64,000 bases of DNA. Origin: Liriodendron chinense (lineage: Eukaryota > Streptophyta > Magnoliopsida > Magnoliales > Magnoliaceae). Below the pieces are notes generated by a model that saw nothing but the letters and a program-made list of their open reading frames with translations, made no database searches and was not told where the DNA came from. Location: NCBI GenBank assembly GCA_003013855.2, contig ML058466.1, forward strand, positions 496,001 through 560,000. Direction: 5' to 3'. How positions within the stretch are numbered: the first letter of the stretch is position 1; each line of letters opens with the position of its first letter. The position numbers were made by a program, and so were the translations under genes. Positions 51,591-63,049 of this stretch are shown in pieces.

Positions 51591-53099
51591 CCTTTGATGG
51601 CGCTCAATATTCGCTCGCCTCAAGTGCAAGGCTGCGAAGTAGTAATAATTCTCGATGAAACTAAGGTCAATCCACAGGGATTGTCGTAATAATTCTAAAT
51701 CACATAACTAGGATAGATTAAATTCGAATTTGTATCAAAGGATGGATTTTAAGAACATAAAACTATCTACTATATCAGGAAAATAAACACTATAGCGTCA
51801 ATGATCCACTTATAATCATTCACAATGTCAATTCAATCATTTAAGATAATAAATCAATTGGAATCGGAGTTTTATCCCTATCCAATCGAAATATGAAGTA
51901 ATCAAATCATCATACTACATCTAACATGGATGGATCATCTACTAACATGGTTCTCTCGTACCAACTAAGGCACTGGGCATATCCAATCACATAGCCCAAT
52001 CCTTCACAAAACAAGTGAGATCACATTCATGATTCTTCCTCAAGTCTTATCACTAAATTTGATTTAGAAGCATGAATTGAACTTCAATTAAACCAATATC
52101 AGCATACAAAACATCTACCTCAAATAAAATCAAAAGATAAGAACTTCTTCTAATTCAGTTCTAGATAAGCACTTAGGAAACTTGGTTTGTAAGATCACCT
52201 AGCATCCAACATATCATAATGGATCTAAGATCTCTACAATCCAAAATTCTATCAACAACACCCTATTGAGCAATCTCAGTAAATCAAAACATCACATGTA
52301 AGCAAAATCACAAGAGATAGAAGATTAAACTAAAAATACAAACTTTATTTCAAACTAGAACTAGAAATGTTTTTCATTAAATCCAAAAGTACTTGAATTA
52401 AACTAAACTAAGCATTGTAAACAACTATAAGCTTCACATCTTAGCCCTAGCTAAGAGGTTTAGCTAACCATTATAAAGTTGAACTAAAATTCAAAAGAAA
52501 ACTACTAAAAACTAGAAAAACCGCATTAAGAAGAGTTGTAGACGCTCCATTACGATCATCTCCACCTCCCACGAACTTAGATATCTTCTAGGATGATTAT
52601 AGACGAAGTCCTAGGTGTCCTTTTATAGATTCGAAGCTTCATTAACTCAGAATGTTCGAGGTTTGCGTTACGCAATTGCGCAGGAAATTTCAGAATCAGA
52701 AAATAGAAATTTCAAAACTGGGAGTGTGGTCGACCGGTCTTGACCAGTCGAGCCTGGTTGGGCAGCAGTCCAGTAAGGAAAAGGATGGGTCCTGCCATAT
52801 GACCGACTAGTCATGATCGGTCGGAGCCTGTTTGACCGATCGGTCATGACCAGTTAGACCTTCATTTGGCTAGTTTCTTCTCTTCATTCCTTCACTTCCC
52901 TCCTTGCTTCTTCTCTCCTCTTCTTGGCTCATCTCCTATCATCTTCAAAGCACTCTAAGGAGTATCCTTTAACATCATATTGGTGAAATATCTCTCTCAT
53001 TTCTACAATCACAAAACATGTATTAGATAGGTCTCTCAAACACATAATTCATGCATAATAAGTGATGAAATGGGGTTAAAAAATGCACAGTGTTCAACA
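51591..53099 (-). mobile_element. LTR (minus orientation) with GACCGGTC-type palindromes, inserted
   Basis: Minus strand starts TGTTGAACACTGTGC (right end 53099). A purine-rich stretch, three palindrome units (52729-52750, 52801-52824, 52834-52857), then GCGCAATTGCGTAACGC and a strong TATA box TCTATAAAAGG (near 52626-52636). The left part carries the frequent plant LTR words CTGTGGATTGACC and CTTGCACTTG. The left end is approximate. No coding DNA or partner LTR. Confidence 0.6.
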
Positions 53100-53550
53100 C
53101 TTGATAGGACTCAATTCCTATCTTGATGGGAGACAGATTCATATCTAAGAACTCAAAATTTCAGTATCTACTTGTTGGACTATTTCTTCGATCTTATCGA
53201 AGCTATTTCCGATCATATCGATAGACCTTCGATTGACTTAATAGGAGTTCCATCCGATAGAGAAAATTTAAAATTTTGAAACTTACTTGTTGGAAACTTT
53301 TTGTAAATTCTTTGATCCTATTGAAGAAGCATTCGATTCTAACAAAACCTATTAAAGAACTCTCGATTCTATCAAAAACTCCAATCAACAAAGGTGGTGA
53401 TTGCACGATTATGCAAAAGTCGGTGAAAACTTTTTAAAAGCCCAAAGTCTGTGTGATTTTTCTTATTTAAGGAGGCTACCTTAGACGTCCCAAGTTATCT
53501 AGAGACGAAGGAGAGAATGAGAGAGAGAGAGAGAGAGGAGATTGACAATA
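53100..53550 (+). repeat. Right part of the split LTR-like element, with (GA)n
   Basis: Repeated TCGATC-TATCGA-like words (53188-53345), a TTATTTAAGGAGG TATA-like region at 53464, and a (GA)n run 53517-53540. The right end is cut by the next LTR. Confidence 0.45.
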
Positions 53551-54679
53551 TTTTTTTAGTGCACTTTTTGTGGCATACTACTGCACCTTATTTGTCAATT
53601 ACGTAGGCCAGTAGGTCTAGTGTTGATTAAGCTTAAAGAAGACGAAGACTGAAGACTCAAGCAGACCTGCTGCATTAAAGAAGAAGAAACGGGTAAATAA
53701 GATGCCTCGGTGAACCATGAACCTTGAACCAAATCAAAACTCAAACCTATAGATGACCTTGACCCATTAAGCATACTTTTAGTCATCTTAGATTGGCCTT
53801 AGGTGTCCGAAAAGATCACTGTAAAGAATGGCCATAAAGGTTGCATGTGCTACTGTAAAACAAGCCAAGCCAAACCAAATAGCACGACTCATGTGTCTGC
53901 CAACCGGTCGAAGCCCCTAGTCGATCGGTCATCAGAGGCCCCAAATGGGACAAAAATAAATTGTTGAAAATAGCTTGTCCCTGGGGTGATTCGACCGATC
54001 ACCCGACCGGTCATCTGGTCTGTTCGACTGGTCGTCCAACCAATCGGTAGAGGCTTAAAAAGGGACATCAACCAAACTGATTATTCAACATGTCCCTTGG
54101 GCTAATTCGACCAGTCATCTGGCCTAATCGACTGATCATCGACCGGTCTGTAGAGGCAAAAATTAGGACAGTAACAATTTCCCTATCCAGGCCTTAATTC
54201 GACCGGTCATCCCACAACAATGGACTGGTTGAGGACTCCACCTGACCAGTCGAGGACCGATCGATAGAAAGTCAGTTTTATAGCCGTTGGAGCTTTCTTT
54301 ATATGAAAGTTGGGCTCAATTTTAAATTGAAGGAGAGAAATTTTAGTGTATTAGAAGCCCCATTTATTGCCCATACCATTAGGCTCTAATCTTAAGCATT
54401 TCAAGTCATCTTCCTTGTGTTTAATCATAAGATGGAGCATTCAAAGCCCATGTGAAGATAGACTTGCTCTCTCTTAATCTTTAGATGTTTTAAGCACCTT
54501 GACCATAGGTAGATCTTTTGTCTAAACCTCTCTAAAGATCCTATTAGGTGGAATTCTTCTAGGCAACCTAAATTTTAATAGTTATAGAGAATTCACATCA
54601 TCTCCTATTACCTTAGGCATCTCAAAAGCATTACATGCGAGGTGATTGATCGATGGAGCTGAGGCATTGGCAACATAAC
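53551..54679 (+). mobile_element. LTR of the same family as the 45.7-kb solo LTR, truncated
   Basis: Shares with the inverted 45.7-kb copy: TTAGTGCACTTTT, GTCAATTACGTA, GAAGACGAAGACTGAAGACTC, ATGACCTTGACC, GCCGTTGGAGCTTTCTTT, CATCTTCCTTGTG and GAGCTGAGGCATTGGC. A GACCGGTC-type array spans 53898-54268, followed about 30 bp later by TTTATATGAAAG. The right end is cut at 54680 by a hAT-like left end. Confidence 0.75.
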
Positions 54680-54856
54680 TAGGGTTGTAAATGGTCGGGT
54701 CTTCGTTGGGTTTAGCCAAAACCAGACCTCCCATTTACTAAATGGGTCTGGGTCCAAAATTTAAACCGTAGACCCTTTTAATAAATGGGCGGGTCTGGGT
54801 CGGGTCTGTACCAACCCCATCAGACCCATTTATAAATGGGTTCGGGTCTGATAGAG
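54680..54856 (+). mobile_element. hAT-like element, left part, interrupted by copia-E
   Basis: Starts TAGGGTTGTAAATGG, a hAT-style end, then dense AAATGGGT/GGGTCGGGTCTG and inverse ACCCATTT words. The same words continue at 62652-62780 beyond copia-E (CCCAGACCCATTTATAAATG). No transposase. The right terminus was not recognised. Confidence 0.5.
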
Positions 54857-54861
54857 GGTGA

Positions 54862-55288
54862 TGTAAGACTCCATTAAGTGGGCCACACATGATCATCGGT
54901 TTAGATCATGACTGTTGGATTATTCAGATTGAGCGATTCAGTGGGCCCCACTACAGTTGTGATCATTGCAAATAGGTTTGGGGCGGGACGCTTGAATCGT
55001 GTTCCCTATACGCGGTTATTAAGCCAGATATGGAAACCTACGGTGTGGAGACCCTAGAGGAGAGAAGTGTGATGGGTAAGCTTCTCTGGCTCTCTTTCCT
55101 ATAAATATACGTCTTGGTCCCCTCACCAACACACAAGAGAAAACCCTAGTCCCATTGAGTTCTTCTCGGCAACACGGCGGCATCGGGAATGTCTTCCCAA
55201 TCAGGTATGGCTTTAAGATTATAGTATGGAATCTCCATTGTTGATGCATAGACGATCCGATTATTCCGCATATTGTTTAAGTTTCACA
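54862..55288 (+). repeat. Copia-E 5' LTR
   Basis: 427 bp. TATA box CTATAAATA near 55099-55107. Compared with the 3' LTR it lacks a segment of about 36 bp bounded by GAGT direct repeats (near 55160) and has about 19 extra bp near 55012-55035. Confidence 0.95.
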
Positions 55289-55290
55289 GT

Positions 55291-55302
55291 TGGTATCAGA
55301 GA
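55291..55302 (+). promoter_or_regulatory. Copia-E primer-binding site
   Basis: TGGTATCAGAGA two bases after the LTR, the standard initiator-tRNA-Met complement of plant copia elements. Confidence 0.9.
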
Positions 55303-57600
55303 CGACTATGCATTAATCTTGGGGATTTTTAAAGTTTCTGATATTGGATCTTCCAAACCCTTGTTGGATGCCAAGTTTCGTGTGATTTTGGGTTAGCCCG
55401 ATTTTCAGATATGGAGCCTGGTATCGAGAGTCAGAACCCTCCCGACTCTTCAACCCATATTCTGTTTGGCACGAAATCCTGCAGCGCAGTAGCCATTGTT
55501 GACGGCTGCCGACAACTGCAGATCCTGCCATCCGTGATGCTATCATGGCTATTGTAGCCATTGTAGCGTGATGCTATCACGGATAGCCAGCCAGAACCCC
55601 ATTCGCCATGGCTACTACCCGAGGGTAACTAGTTTGCTTGCTTAAGATCAAACCCACCTCCATTGTTCGTTGCCGATCTCTCTGCTGCAACCGATTTTAA
55701 TAGCAGTGGGTTTTGATGATGGCTGTCGTCTTCCCAATCAGCGACAAACTCAGCCGATGTTGCTGAATACAATCGGATTTGAGAGATGACTTCTCATCAT
55801 ATCTGGACTGTGCTGGATCAGTGGATTGGGTGCCGGAATCGACTGTTATAGCCATTGATTCTGGTGATGGAAGAACATCTGTGGCGGCTAGGGTTTCGGC
55901 GATGGATGATGATGCCTGTATTTGGGCGAGAATGGAAATTTCCATTTTTAGCATGGGTGCTTTTGATCGGCGTTGGACGAGGGTTTTAGATGGCTGTTTC
56001 TAAAAGGAGCAGCGGCAACACGATTCTAGTTCTGGATCTGGTTATAGGCTCAGATTTTCTGTAGAACCTATCCACTGGGTCCAGCTCCAGCGGATTTGCG
56101 AGCAGCCATTAATGGCTGCCACTCCAGCGGCAAACCTCCTGGCGACGATGACACCCTGCCCATCTCCATCATCATCCACGGCTGCCGCTCACCATTGCTG
56201 ATTGCAACGATGGTGGTCGCAGTTGATGATGGCAGCTGCCATTGATTCCGGCTGGCGGTGGTTGATGGCGAACGCAACAGTGGTGTCGGCGGTCAGTAGT
56301 GACAGGCGGCCAGGGCCTCCACCCTGTAACAGAGCAGGTAGGGTTTCTTTTTTGGGGATGGGTTTCTAGTTAGGGCTGCCGTTTTGGGAAAACAGCCCCT
56401 TGCTATTACAATTTTTATTGGATTGGACTACGAGCTGGGCCTTGGTCCGGTCTAGTGGATAGGCCCGGCAGGCCCAGTCCAGTGGACAGGCCTAACAGGT
56501 ACGATTCAGTAGTACGAGCCCATAGGCCCAGTTCATTGCAAGCCCAATTTTGGGTGGCCATTTTGATTACCATTTTGGGCCCACTTGTTGAATGGTTTTG
56601 AACCATGTTTTAAGCTCATGCCCTGCTGAATCCAGCCCGTTTAGGGCCCATTGGATACTTGTTGTGAGCCAAATCTTTGGACATATTGTCCATTCATTCT
56701 TTTGGACATTATGTAGCCCAGTTTTTGTTAGCTTGGGCTTGTTGATCTTAACCATTCAAATTATGTATACTTGGGTCATCTTTCTAGTACAAGTAAAAGA
56801 CATATATATAATTGATGGTTGGTATGTTTTACTTAATGGATGGGCCAAGTAAATCACATAAGATGGTTATTCATTGTTGAGTTTTGATTTGGCCGAAAAT
56901 AAGGCCATTACCCACATCTTTTGATTGATATTCAGAGTTGACCATTAAAGAATTTTAATCCAACCATCACTATAGTAAATATTTGAGATTTTGAGAAATC
57001 AACATCAATCATATTTTGGCCGAATCAGAAATTTTGAGATATGGTCTACTGTGGGCAAGACCATTAAGCAATCCTTGAGTCTAGGAGTGGGATTGGAGCT
57101 GGTTGTGTTAGCCACCAAAGTGACCTCAATTGGCAAAGATTTCTACTTCTAAACTTCTGTATATGGAATTCAGTGACCCTCCATTATAGGATTGCATTCA
57201 GTTGCGTTCATATTCAGGCGAGCGGTGGTCAGAACAAAGAAGTATCATCGTTTGGCTGGATGTGAGCGGGATGAAGTGGTTGGTGATGGTGATATAGGTC
57301 TGAGAGATTCATTTCACCCAAAGGTGATGGACGTCTTAGATTTATTTCACCAACATTGGTCAGCTTCATATTCAGAAGAGCCTCCTGTATGTTGCAATTT
57401 CACCCAAAGGAGGAATTGTGATGATACGTTGGACTCTTGCCAGATTTTGATAATTATGGCCCATCATCATTCTGGGTCATTTGATTGAAGGCCCAAATCA
57501 ATCGAATGAACATACATGCATGATATTTGTGGTTTATGTTTATGCATTGTTATATGGGACTTGTTTATTAATGTGAGTTTTATGCTTTGAATGTCCAGCT
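55303..57600 (+). other. Copia-E leader region without ORF
   Basis: 2.3 kb of GC-richer then AT-rich DNA before gag. It contains an imperfect inverted repeat (55530-55584, ATCCGTGAT...ATCACGGAT). Short ORFs on both strands show no domain. Unusually long for a copia leader; it may include captured or packaging sequence. Confidence 0.6.
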
Positions 57601-58445
57601 ATGACTGTTTCCAATATTCCAACACAATTTAATTCCATACCTTTGCTTACTAGGGTCCAACTATTCCAAATGGAAGTCGTCCGTTGAAATAGTCCTAGGT
57701 TGCATGGACTTGGACTTGGCCCTGGAGGAAGTAGAGCCTCCTACTCCAACTGATTCTAGTATAGATTCAGTAAAGGCTCACTACAAGGCCTGGACCAAGT
57801 CAAATAAGATGTGTCTCAAGATCATAAAGAACTCGATTTCTGAGACCATGCAGGGTGTCATGCCTGACACTGAGAAAGCTAAAGATTTCTTGACTGAAAT
57901 AGGAAAACGATTTCAGAAATCGGATAAAGCCGAGCTGAGTTCACTTTTACATAAATTGACTCAAGCCACCTATAACGGTCAAGGAAATATCAGGGCGTAC
58001 ATTGGTGGATTGTCTGATGTGGTGGCTAAAATCCGCGCATTAGACCTTAAAATTGAGGATGAACTCCTGATTTTCTTGGTTCTGAACTCCCTCCCTCCAC
58101 AATTCAGTCAATTCCTAATCAGCTATAATACTCAAAAGGAAAAGTGGACATTGAACGAACTGATATCTCAGTGCGTTCAAGAGGAAGAGAGACTCAGAAG
58201 GTCGAGCAAGACACAAAGTGCGCACCTAGTGACATCTGGTCAAGGACGAAAAGGAAATAAGAAAAGACAGCACACTTCAGAAAAAGGTTCTACGGGTACT
58301 GCGGGTGGCAATTAGCCTAAGTCTGGAAAGACATTTAACAAGAAAAGGAAGAGTCCTAATGATGGCTGCTTCTTCTGCAAGAAGCCTGGTCATCAGAAGA
58401 AGGATTGTGAAGATTTTAAAGCATGGCTCGTTTCTAAGGGTAAAG
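57601..58445 (+). pseudogene. Copia-E Gag with zinc knuckle, one frameshift and one stop
   Basis: ATG 57601 opens MTVSNIPTQFNSIPLLT. An extra base at about 57653 moves the frame, after which the gag domain continues: GCMDLDLALE, VMPDTEKAKDFLTEIG, LHKLTQATYNGQGNI, LVLNSLPPQFSQF (57704-58315). TAG at 58313-58315 interrupts, and the same frame then reads a basic region and CFFCKKPGHQKKDC (about 58368-58412), an intact zinc knuckle. A capsid-forming protein in life; not producible here as one piece. Confidence 0.9.
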
Positions 58446-58483
58446 ATCATATTTTAGTCTGTTTTGAATCAAATTTAGCTGAT

Positions 58484-58870
58484 ATGTCCACAGACTCCTG
58501 GTGGATAGATTCTAGTGCAACTATTCACATTTGTAATTCCATGCAGGATATGCTCCAAAGCTGGACGCCAACTGATGCAGAGAGATCAGTCTATATGGGG
58601 AACGACATTAGGGCAAACGTGGAAGCTATTGGAGTCTGTAGGCTTAGGTTATCGTCAGGACACTTTCTTGATCTAGTAGATACTGTTTGTGTGCCTTCTA
58701 TAAGGTGCAATTTGGTTTCCATTTCTCGTTTGGACAAATTTGGTTATGAGTTTAAATTTACAAATAGAAAATTAAGCATTTACTATGATTCAGTTGTGAT
58801 TGGTTCTGGCACTTTAGTTAATAATACTTTATCAGCTAGATTTGGATGTTTCACATGTATACAGTATTAA
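58484..58870 (+). pseudogene. Copia-E protease with altered active site
   Basis: WWIDSSATIHICN: the catalytic Asp is present, but the next positions are S-S where D-[ST]-G-A is required, so the invariant Gly is lost. GNDIRANVEAIG, LDLVDTVCVPSIRCNLVSISRLDKFGY follow as usual. An extra T at about 58838 shifts the frame, ending this segment at the TAA at 58868-58870. It is in the same frame as gag. Confidence 0.85.
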
Positions 58871-59321
58871 CTCCTCAGATGGAAACACTAAAGGCATCAA
58901 ACGAAGTTTAGATTGTGAGAATTCCTCCATGCTATGGCACAGGTGATTAGGCCATATCTCTCGTGAGAGATTGGAAAGGCTTGTACATGAAGGAATTCTT
59001 CACTCCCTAGACTTCTCAGACTTTAGGGTTTGTACTGATTGCATCAAAGGTAAACAAACTAGAATAAGGAAAAATGGTGCCACTAGGAGCATAGGACTCT
59101 TAGAAGTGATTCATACAGACATCTGCGGACCGTTCCCTACAGCATCCTCGAATGGGCAGAAGTATTTTATCACTTTTATAGATGACTATTCTCGTTATGG
59201 GTACTTATACCTTATTAACGAAAAATCAGACGCCCTGGATACATTTAAGATCTATAAGGCTGAAGTCGAGAATCAACTCGACAGGAAGATCAAAGTCGTT
59301 AGATCTGACCAGTGGTGGTGA
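58871..59321 (+). pseudogene. Copia-E integrase, N-terminal half
   Basis: Frame 3 reads LDCENSSMLWHR, a TGA (58944-58946, likely from CGA), then LGHISRERLERLVHEGIL, CTDCIKGKQTR (the HHCC zinc region), VIHTDICGPFP with the first catalytic Asp, and FIDDYSRYGYLYLI. It ends at VVRSD where an extra base (about 59313) shifts the frame; the rest is in the next ORF. Confidence 0.85.
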
Positions 59322-61683
59322 GTACTACGGAAGGTATGACGAATCTGCGCGTAATCCAGGTCCATTCGCTAGATACCTACAAGATTGTGGCATCGTCGCC
59401 CAGTACACCATGCCTGGTACTCTAGAGCAAAATGGTGTAGTGGAAAGGCGTAATCGCACCCTAAAGGACATGGTGCGATCTATGATTAGTAATTCTACGT
59501 TGCCAGAATCTTTGTGGGGTGATGCGTTGAAAACGGTTGTGCATATCCTTAATAGGGTCCCAAGTAAGGCTGTAATGAAAACTCCATATGAATTATGGAC
59601 AAGGCGAAAGCCTAGTATACGATATTTTCATGTATGGGGTTGTCCTGCAGAAGCCAAACCATATAACCCGCATGAAAGAAAACTTGACCCTAGAACTGTT
59701 AGTTGCTTCTTTATTAGATACCCAGAAAGATCAAAAGGATTCAGATTTTATTGTCCATCATATTCTATGAGAGTCATTGAGATTGGGAATGCTAGGTTTA
59801 TTGAGAACACAGAAGATAGTGGGAGCACAAATATAAGAGATATTGTATTTGAGGAAGAGCGGATTGTGATTCCCACCATAATCATTCAGAGTAGCATGGT
59901 TGTCCGTCCAGTAGTGGACCCTGAGATCCCTATGGACGACCATACACAACCTCAAATACAACCTACTGATGAGGAAATGGAAAACCCAATTCAGAATAAT
60001 GAGCCATTAAGACGATCACATAGAGAGAGAAGATCTGCAATACCAAATGATTACATCATCTATTTGCAGGAGCATGAGTTTGACATTGGGGTTGAAAAGG
60101 ATCCTGTATCCCTTTCACAGGTCGAACAAAGTGCGGATTCTTCTCATTGGTTCGATGCCATGAAGGATGAATTGAAATCCATGAAGGACAACAAAGTTTG
60201 CAACCTTGTTGAATTGCCCGAAGGGATTAGGCCGATTGGTTGCAAATGGGTATTTAAAACCAAACGGGACTCTAAGGGCAATATCGAAAGGTATAAAGCC
60301 AGGCTAGTTGCAAAGGGTTTCACTCAGCGTGAGGGCATTGACTTTAAGGAGACTTTCTCACCTGTATCTAAGAAAGACTCCTTTAGGATCATTATGGCTC
60401 TTGTGGCTCATATGGATTTGGAGCTACATCAAATGGACGTGAAAACTGTGTTTCTCAATGGAGATCTAATGGAGAACGTATATATGTTGCAGTCAGAAGG
60501 TTTTAAAGCCAAAGGCTCAGAACATCTGGTCTGTAAACTTAAGAAGTCCATTTATGGGTTGAAACAGGCATCACGACAGTGGTACCTAAAGTTTCATGAA
60601 GTTGTTTCCTCATATGGTTTCATTGAAAACACTGCGGATGAGTGCATATATGTGAAAATCAGTGGGAGTAACTTTATCATTTTGGTCTTGTATGTTGACG
60701 ACATTTTATTAGCCAGTAGTGATATTGGATTGTTACGTGAGACTAAGAAATTTCTATCTCAAAATTTTGAGATGAAAGATCTTGGTGATGCTTCCTTTGT
60801 CATCGGCATTCAGATTAACCGGGACAGATCACGTGGATTACTTGGCTTGTCGCAAATGGCCTATATTAATAGGATTCTCGAAAGGTTTGGCATACAAGGT
60901 TGTGCTCCTGGCCAAGCACCTATTGTAAAAGGTGACAAATTTGGTCAATTTCAGTGTCCTAAGAATGACCTAGAGAAGGACAAGATGAAAGCTATTCCGT
61001 ATGCGTCAGCAGTAGGGAGCATCATGTATGCTCAGGTCTGTACGCGTCCAGATATTGCTTTTGTGGTTGGAATGTTGGGCAGGTACCTCAGCAATCCAGG
61101 AATGAACCATTGGATAGCTGTAAAGAAAGTGTTGCACTACCTGCAAAGGACAAAGGACTTCGAACTCACATATAGGAGATCCGACCACTTGGAGTTGGTA
61201 GGATATACAGATGCAGACTTTGCTGGTTGTCTCGACAGCAAGAAGTCCACCTCGGGCTATGTATTCATGATGGTTGGTTGAGCCGTCTCATGGAAAAGCG
61301 TGAAACAGTCAATTACGGCATCATCTACCATGGAAGCAGAGTATGTAGCTTGTCATGAAGCCACGAATCAGGCAGTCTGGCTTTAGAGTTTTTTCTCTGG
61401 TTTACGGGTTGTGCAGATGATCCCAAAACCATTGAAAATCTATTGTGATAGTTCAGCTGCAGTTAACTTCTCCAACAACAACAAGCATTCATTGAGGTCA
61501 AAGCACATTGACATCAAATATCTTGTTGTGAAAGAGAGAGTTTAGAATCGTCAAGTGTCTGTGGAACTCATCGGCACAAGGCAGATGATAGCGGATCCTC
61601 TCACTAAAGGCCTTCCTATCACGCTCTTTAAGGAGCATGTGACATCTATGGGAGTTGTTGATCCCAAGGATGTATTTCAGTAG
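59310..61683 (+). pseudogene. Copia-E integrase C-terminal half, RT and RNase H
   Basis: Open from the GGEYYGRYDES block (second Asp just before it). EQNGVVERRNRTLKDMVRSMI carries the catalytic Glu. RT: WFDAMKDELKSM, CKWVFKTKRDSKG, FSPVSKKDSFR, LVLYVDDILLASSD (catalytic YVDD near 60690) and KSIYGLKQASRQWYLKF. RNase H: GYTDADFAGCLDSKKSTSGY, then TGA at 61279-61281, with WKSVKQSITASSTMEAEYVA, CDSSAAV, KHIDIKY and PLTKGLP continuing in the same frame through TAGs at 61384 and 61543 to the final TAG 61681-61683. RT is intact; the RNase H end would be lost. Confidence 0.9.
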
Positions 61684-62188
61684 TGGGAGTTTTCATGTAT
61701 GATCCGATTATGTCCAGACATTTTTTAGAGATATCTATTATGCATTGATGATTCTGTTTTTCAGTTTATATCTTGCTTCTCCTTCAGTGTGCACATTTAG
61801 TTTTGAGTAAGCAAGACTTTGGTTTATGTCTTGGAGACACGTTCAGTAGGACCACTTGAAGATAAACACGTATGATCACATAAGACGTGTAATCTTCATA
61901 CCACACCCCATATCATTGATCCATGTCGTTAAGGCTATTGGTATTTGTGATTGTGACTCATCACACTTCGAATAAATATTAAATGTTGTGTTGACTACCA
62001 TGATTCAATATCAGTGGTCTTGATGGACCGGATCTGACAAGCGTTGCTCATAATTATCCAACGGTATTGTTTTGAAATCAGTAGGGCACCCATTAGAAAC
62101 TTTTGAAACAAACATGTTTTATGAAATATTTTTTTTTTCACAAAATAAAATAAAATGTTTTGTTTTCTTTTGGTTATCAGTGTAGCCC

Positions 62189-62199
62189 AAGTGGGAGAA
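62189..62199 (+). promoter_or_regulatory. Copia-E polypurine tract
   Basis: AAGTGGGAGAA directly before the 3' LTR. Confidence 0.85.
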
Positions 62200-62646
62200 T
62201 GTAAGACTCTATTAAGTGGGCCACACATGATCATCGGTTTAGATCATGACCGTTGGATTATTCAGATTGAGCGATTCAGTGGGCCCCACTACAGTTGTGA
62301 TCATTGCAAATAGGTTTGGGGCGGGATGCTTGAACCGTGTTCCCTATACGTGTTCCCTACGGTGTGGAGACCCTTAGAGGAGAGAAGTGTGATGGGTAAG
62401 CTTCTCTGGCCCTCTTTCCTATAAATATACGTCTTGGTCCCCTCACCAACACACAAGAGAAAACCCTAGTCCCATTGAGTGATTCTCCTAAAGGTGTAAG
62501 GTGCGGAAGACCAAGAGTTCTTCTCGGCAACACTGTGGCATCGGGAATGTCTTCCCAATCAGGTATGGCTTTAAGATTATAGTATGGAATCTCCATTGTT
62601 GATGCATAGACGATCCGATTATTCCGCATATTGTTTAAGTTTCACA
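62200..62646 (+). repeat. Copia-E 3' LTR
   Basis: 447 bp, TG...CA. TATA box near 62420-62427. Retains a GATTCTCCTAAAGG-containing segment absent from the 5' LTR. Confidence 0.95.
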
Positions 62647-62651
62647 GGTGA

Positions 62652-62780
62652 TCCACCCAGACCCATTTATAAATGGGTCGGGTCTAACGAGTTTGGTTAA
62701 GGGAGATACAAACCCTGAACCAAACTCGTTTAGAAATGGGTCTAATGGGTCCAACAAGTTGTTGATGCATGAGAAGTGTA
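62652..62780 (+). mobile_element. hAT-like element, part right of copia-E
   Basis: Continues the AAATGGGT/ACCCATTT pattern from the left side of copia-E. Fades near 62760 with no recognisable terminal repeat. Confidence 0.45.
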
Positions 62781-62935
62781 GTTCTATCTCTAGCCTAAAA
62801 AATAAATATTTGTCCACATGTGCGCCAGCTTTCATGTATCTGGCATCATATTTGAAGATTTTGTAAATGTTAACAAAATGGCTATAGATTAGGCAATTTC
62901 AAACTTCACATGGGCTATAGAGAAAATTTTTGCTA

Positions 62936-62984
62936 CACCCACAGCTTGCATACACTATGTACACATAGATCCCAGCTGTGGGTG
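62936..62984. repeat. 11-bp perfect inverted repeat, 27-nt loop
   Basis: CACCCACAGCT at 62936-62946 and its exact inverse at 62974-62984. The loop holds a near-palindrome (CTATGTACACATAG). Confidence 0.85.
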
Positions 62985-63049
62985 GGATCCGTATCTCGAG
63001 GGAATTTTAATGCTATGAGAGCAAGCCTCTCTCCCTGTTTCGGACGGGG

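Larger units (their letters stand above)
54862..62646 (+). mobile_element. Complete Ty1/copia retrotransposon, 7.8 kb, coding-dead (copia-E)
   Basis: LTRs at 54862-55288 and 62200-62646, TG...CA, flanked by GGTGA on both sides (54857-54861, 62647-62651). tRNA-Met-type primer site TGGTATCAGAG, a 2.3-kb leader, gag, protease, integrase, RT and RNase H, and a purine tract. Three frameshifts and five in-frame stops split the polyprotein. I count at least seven substitutions between LTRs plus two indels, so it is older than the gypsy insertion. Confidence 0.97.
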
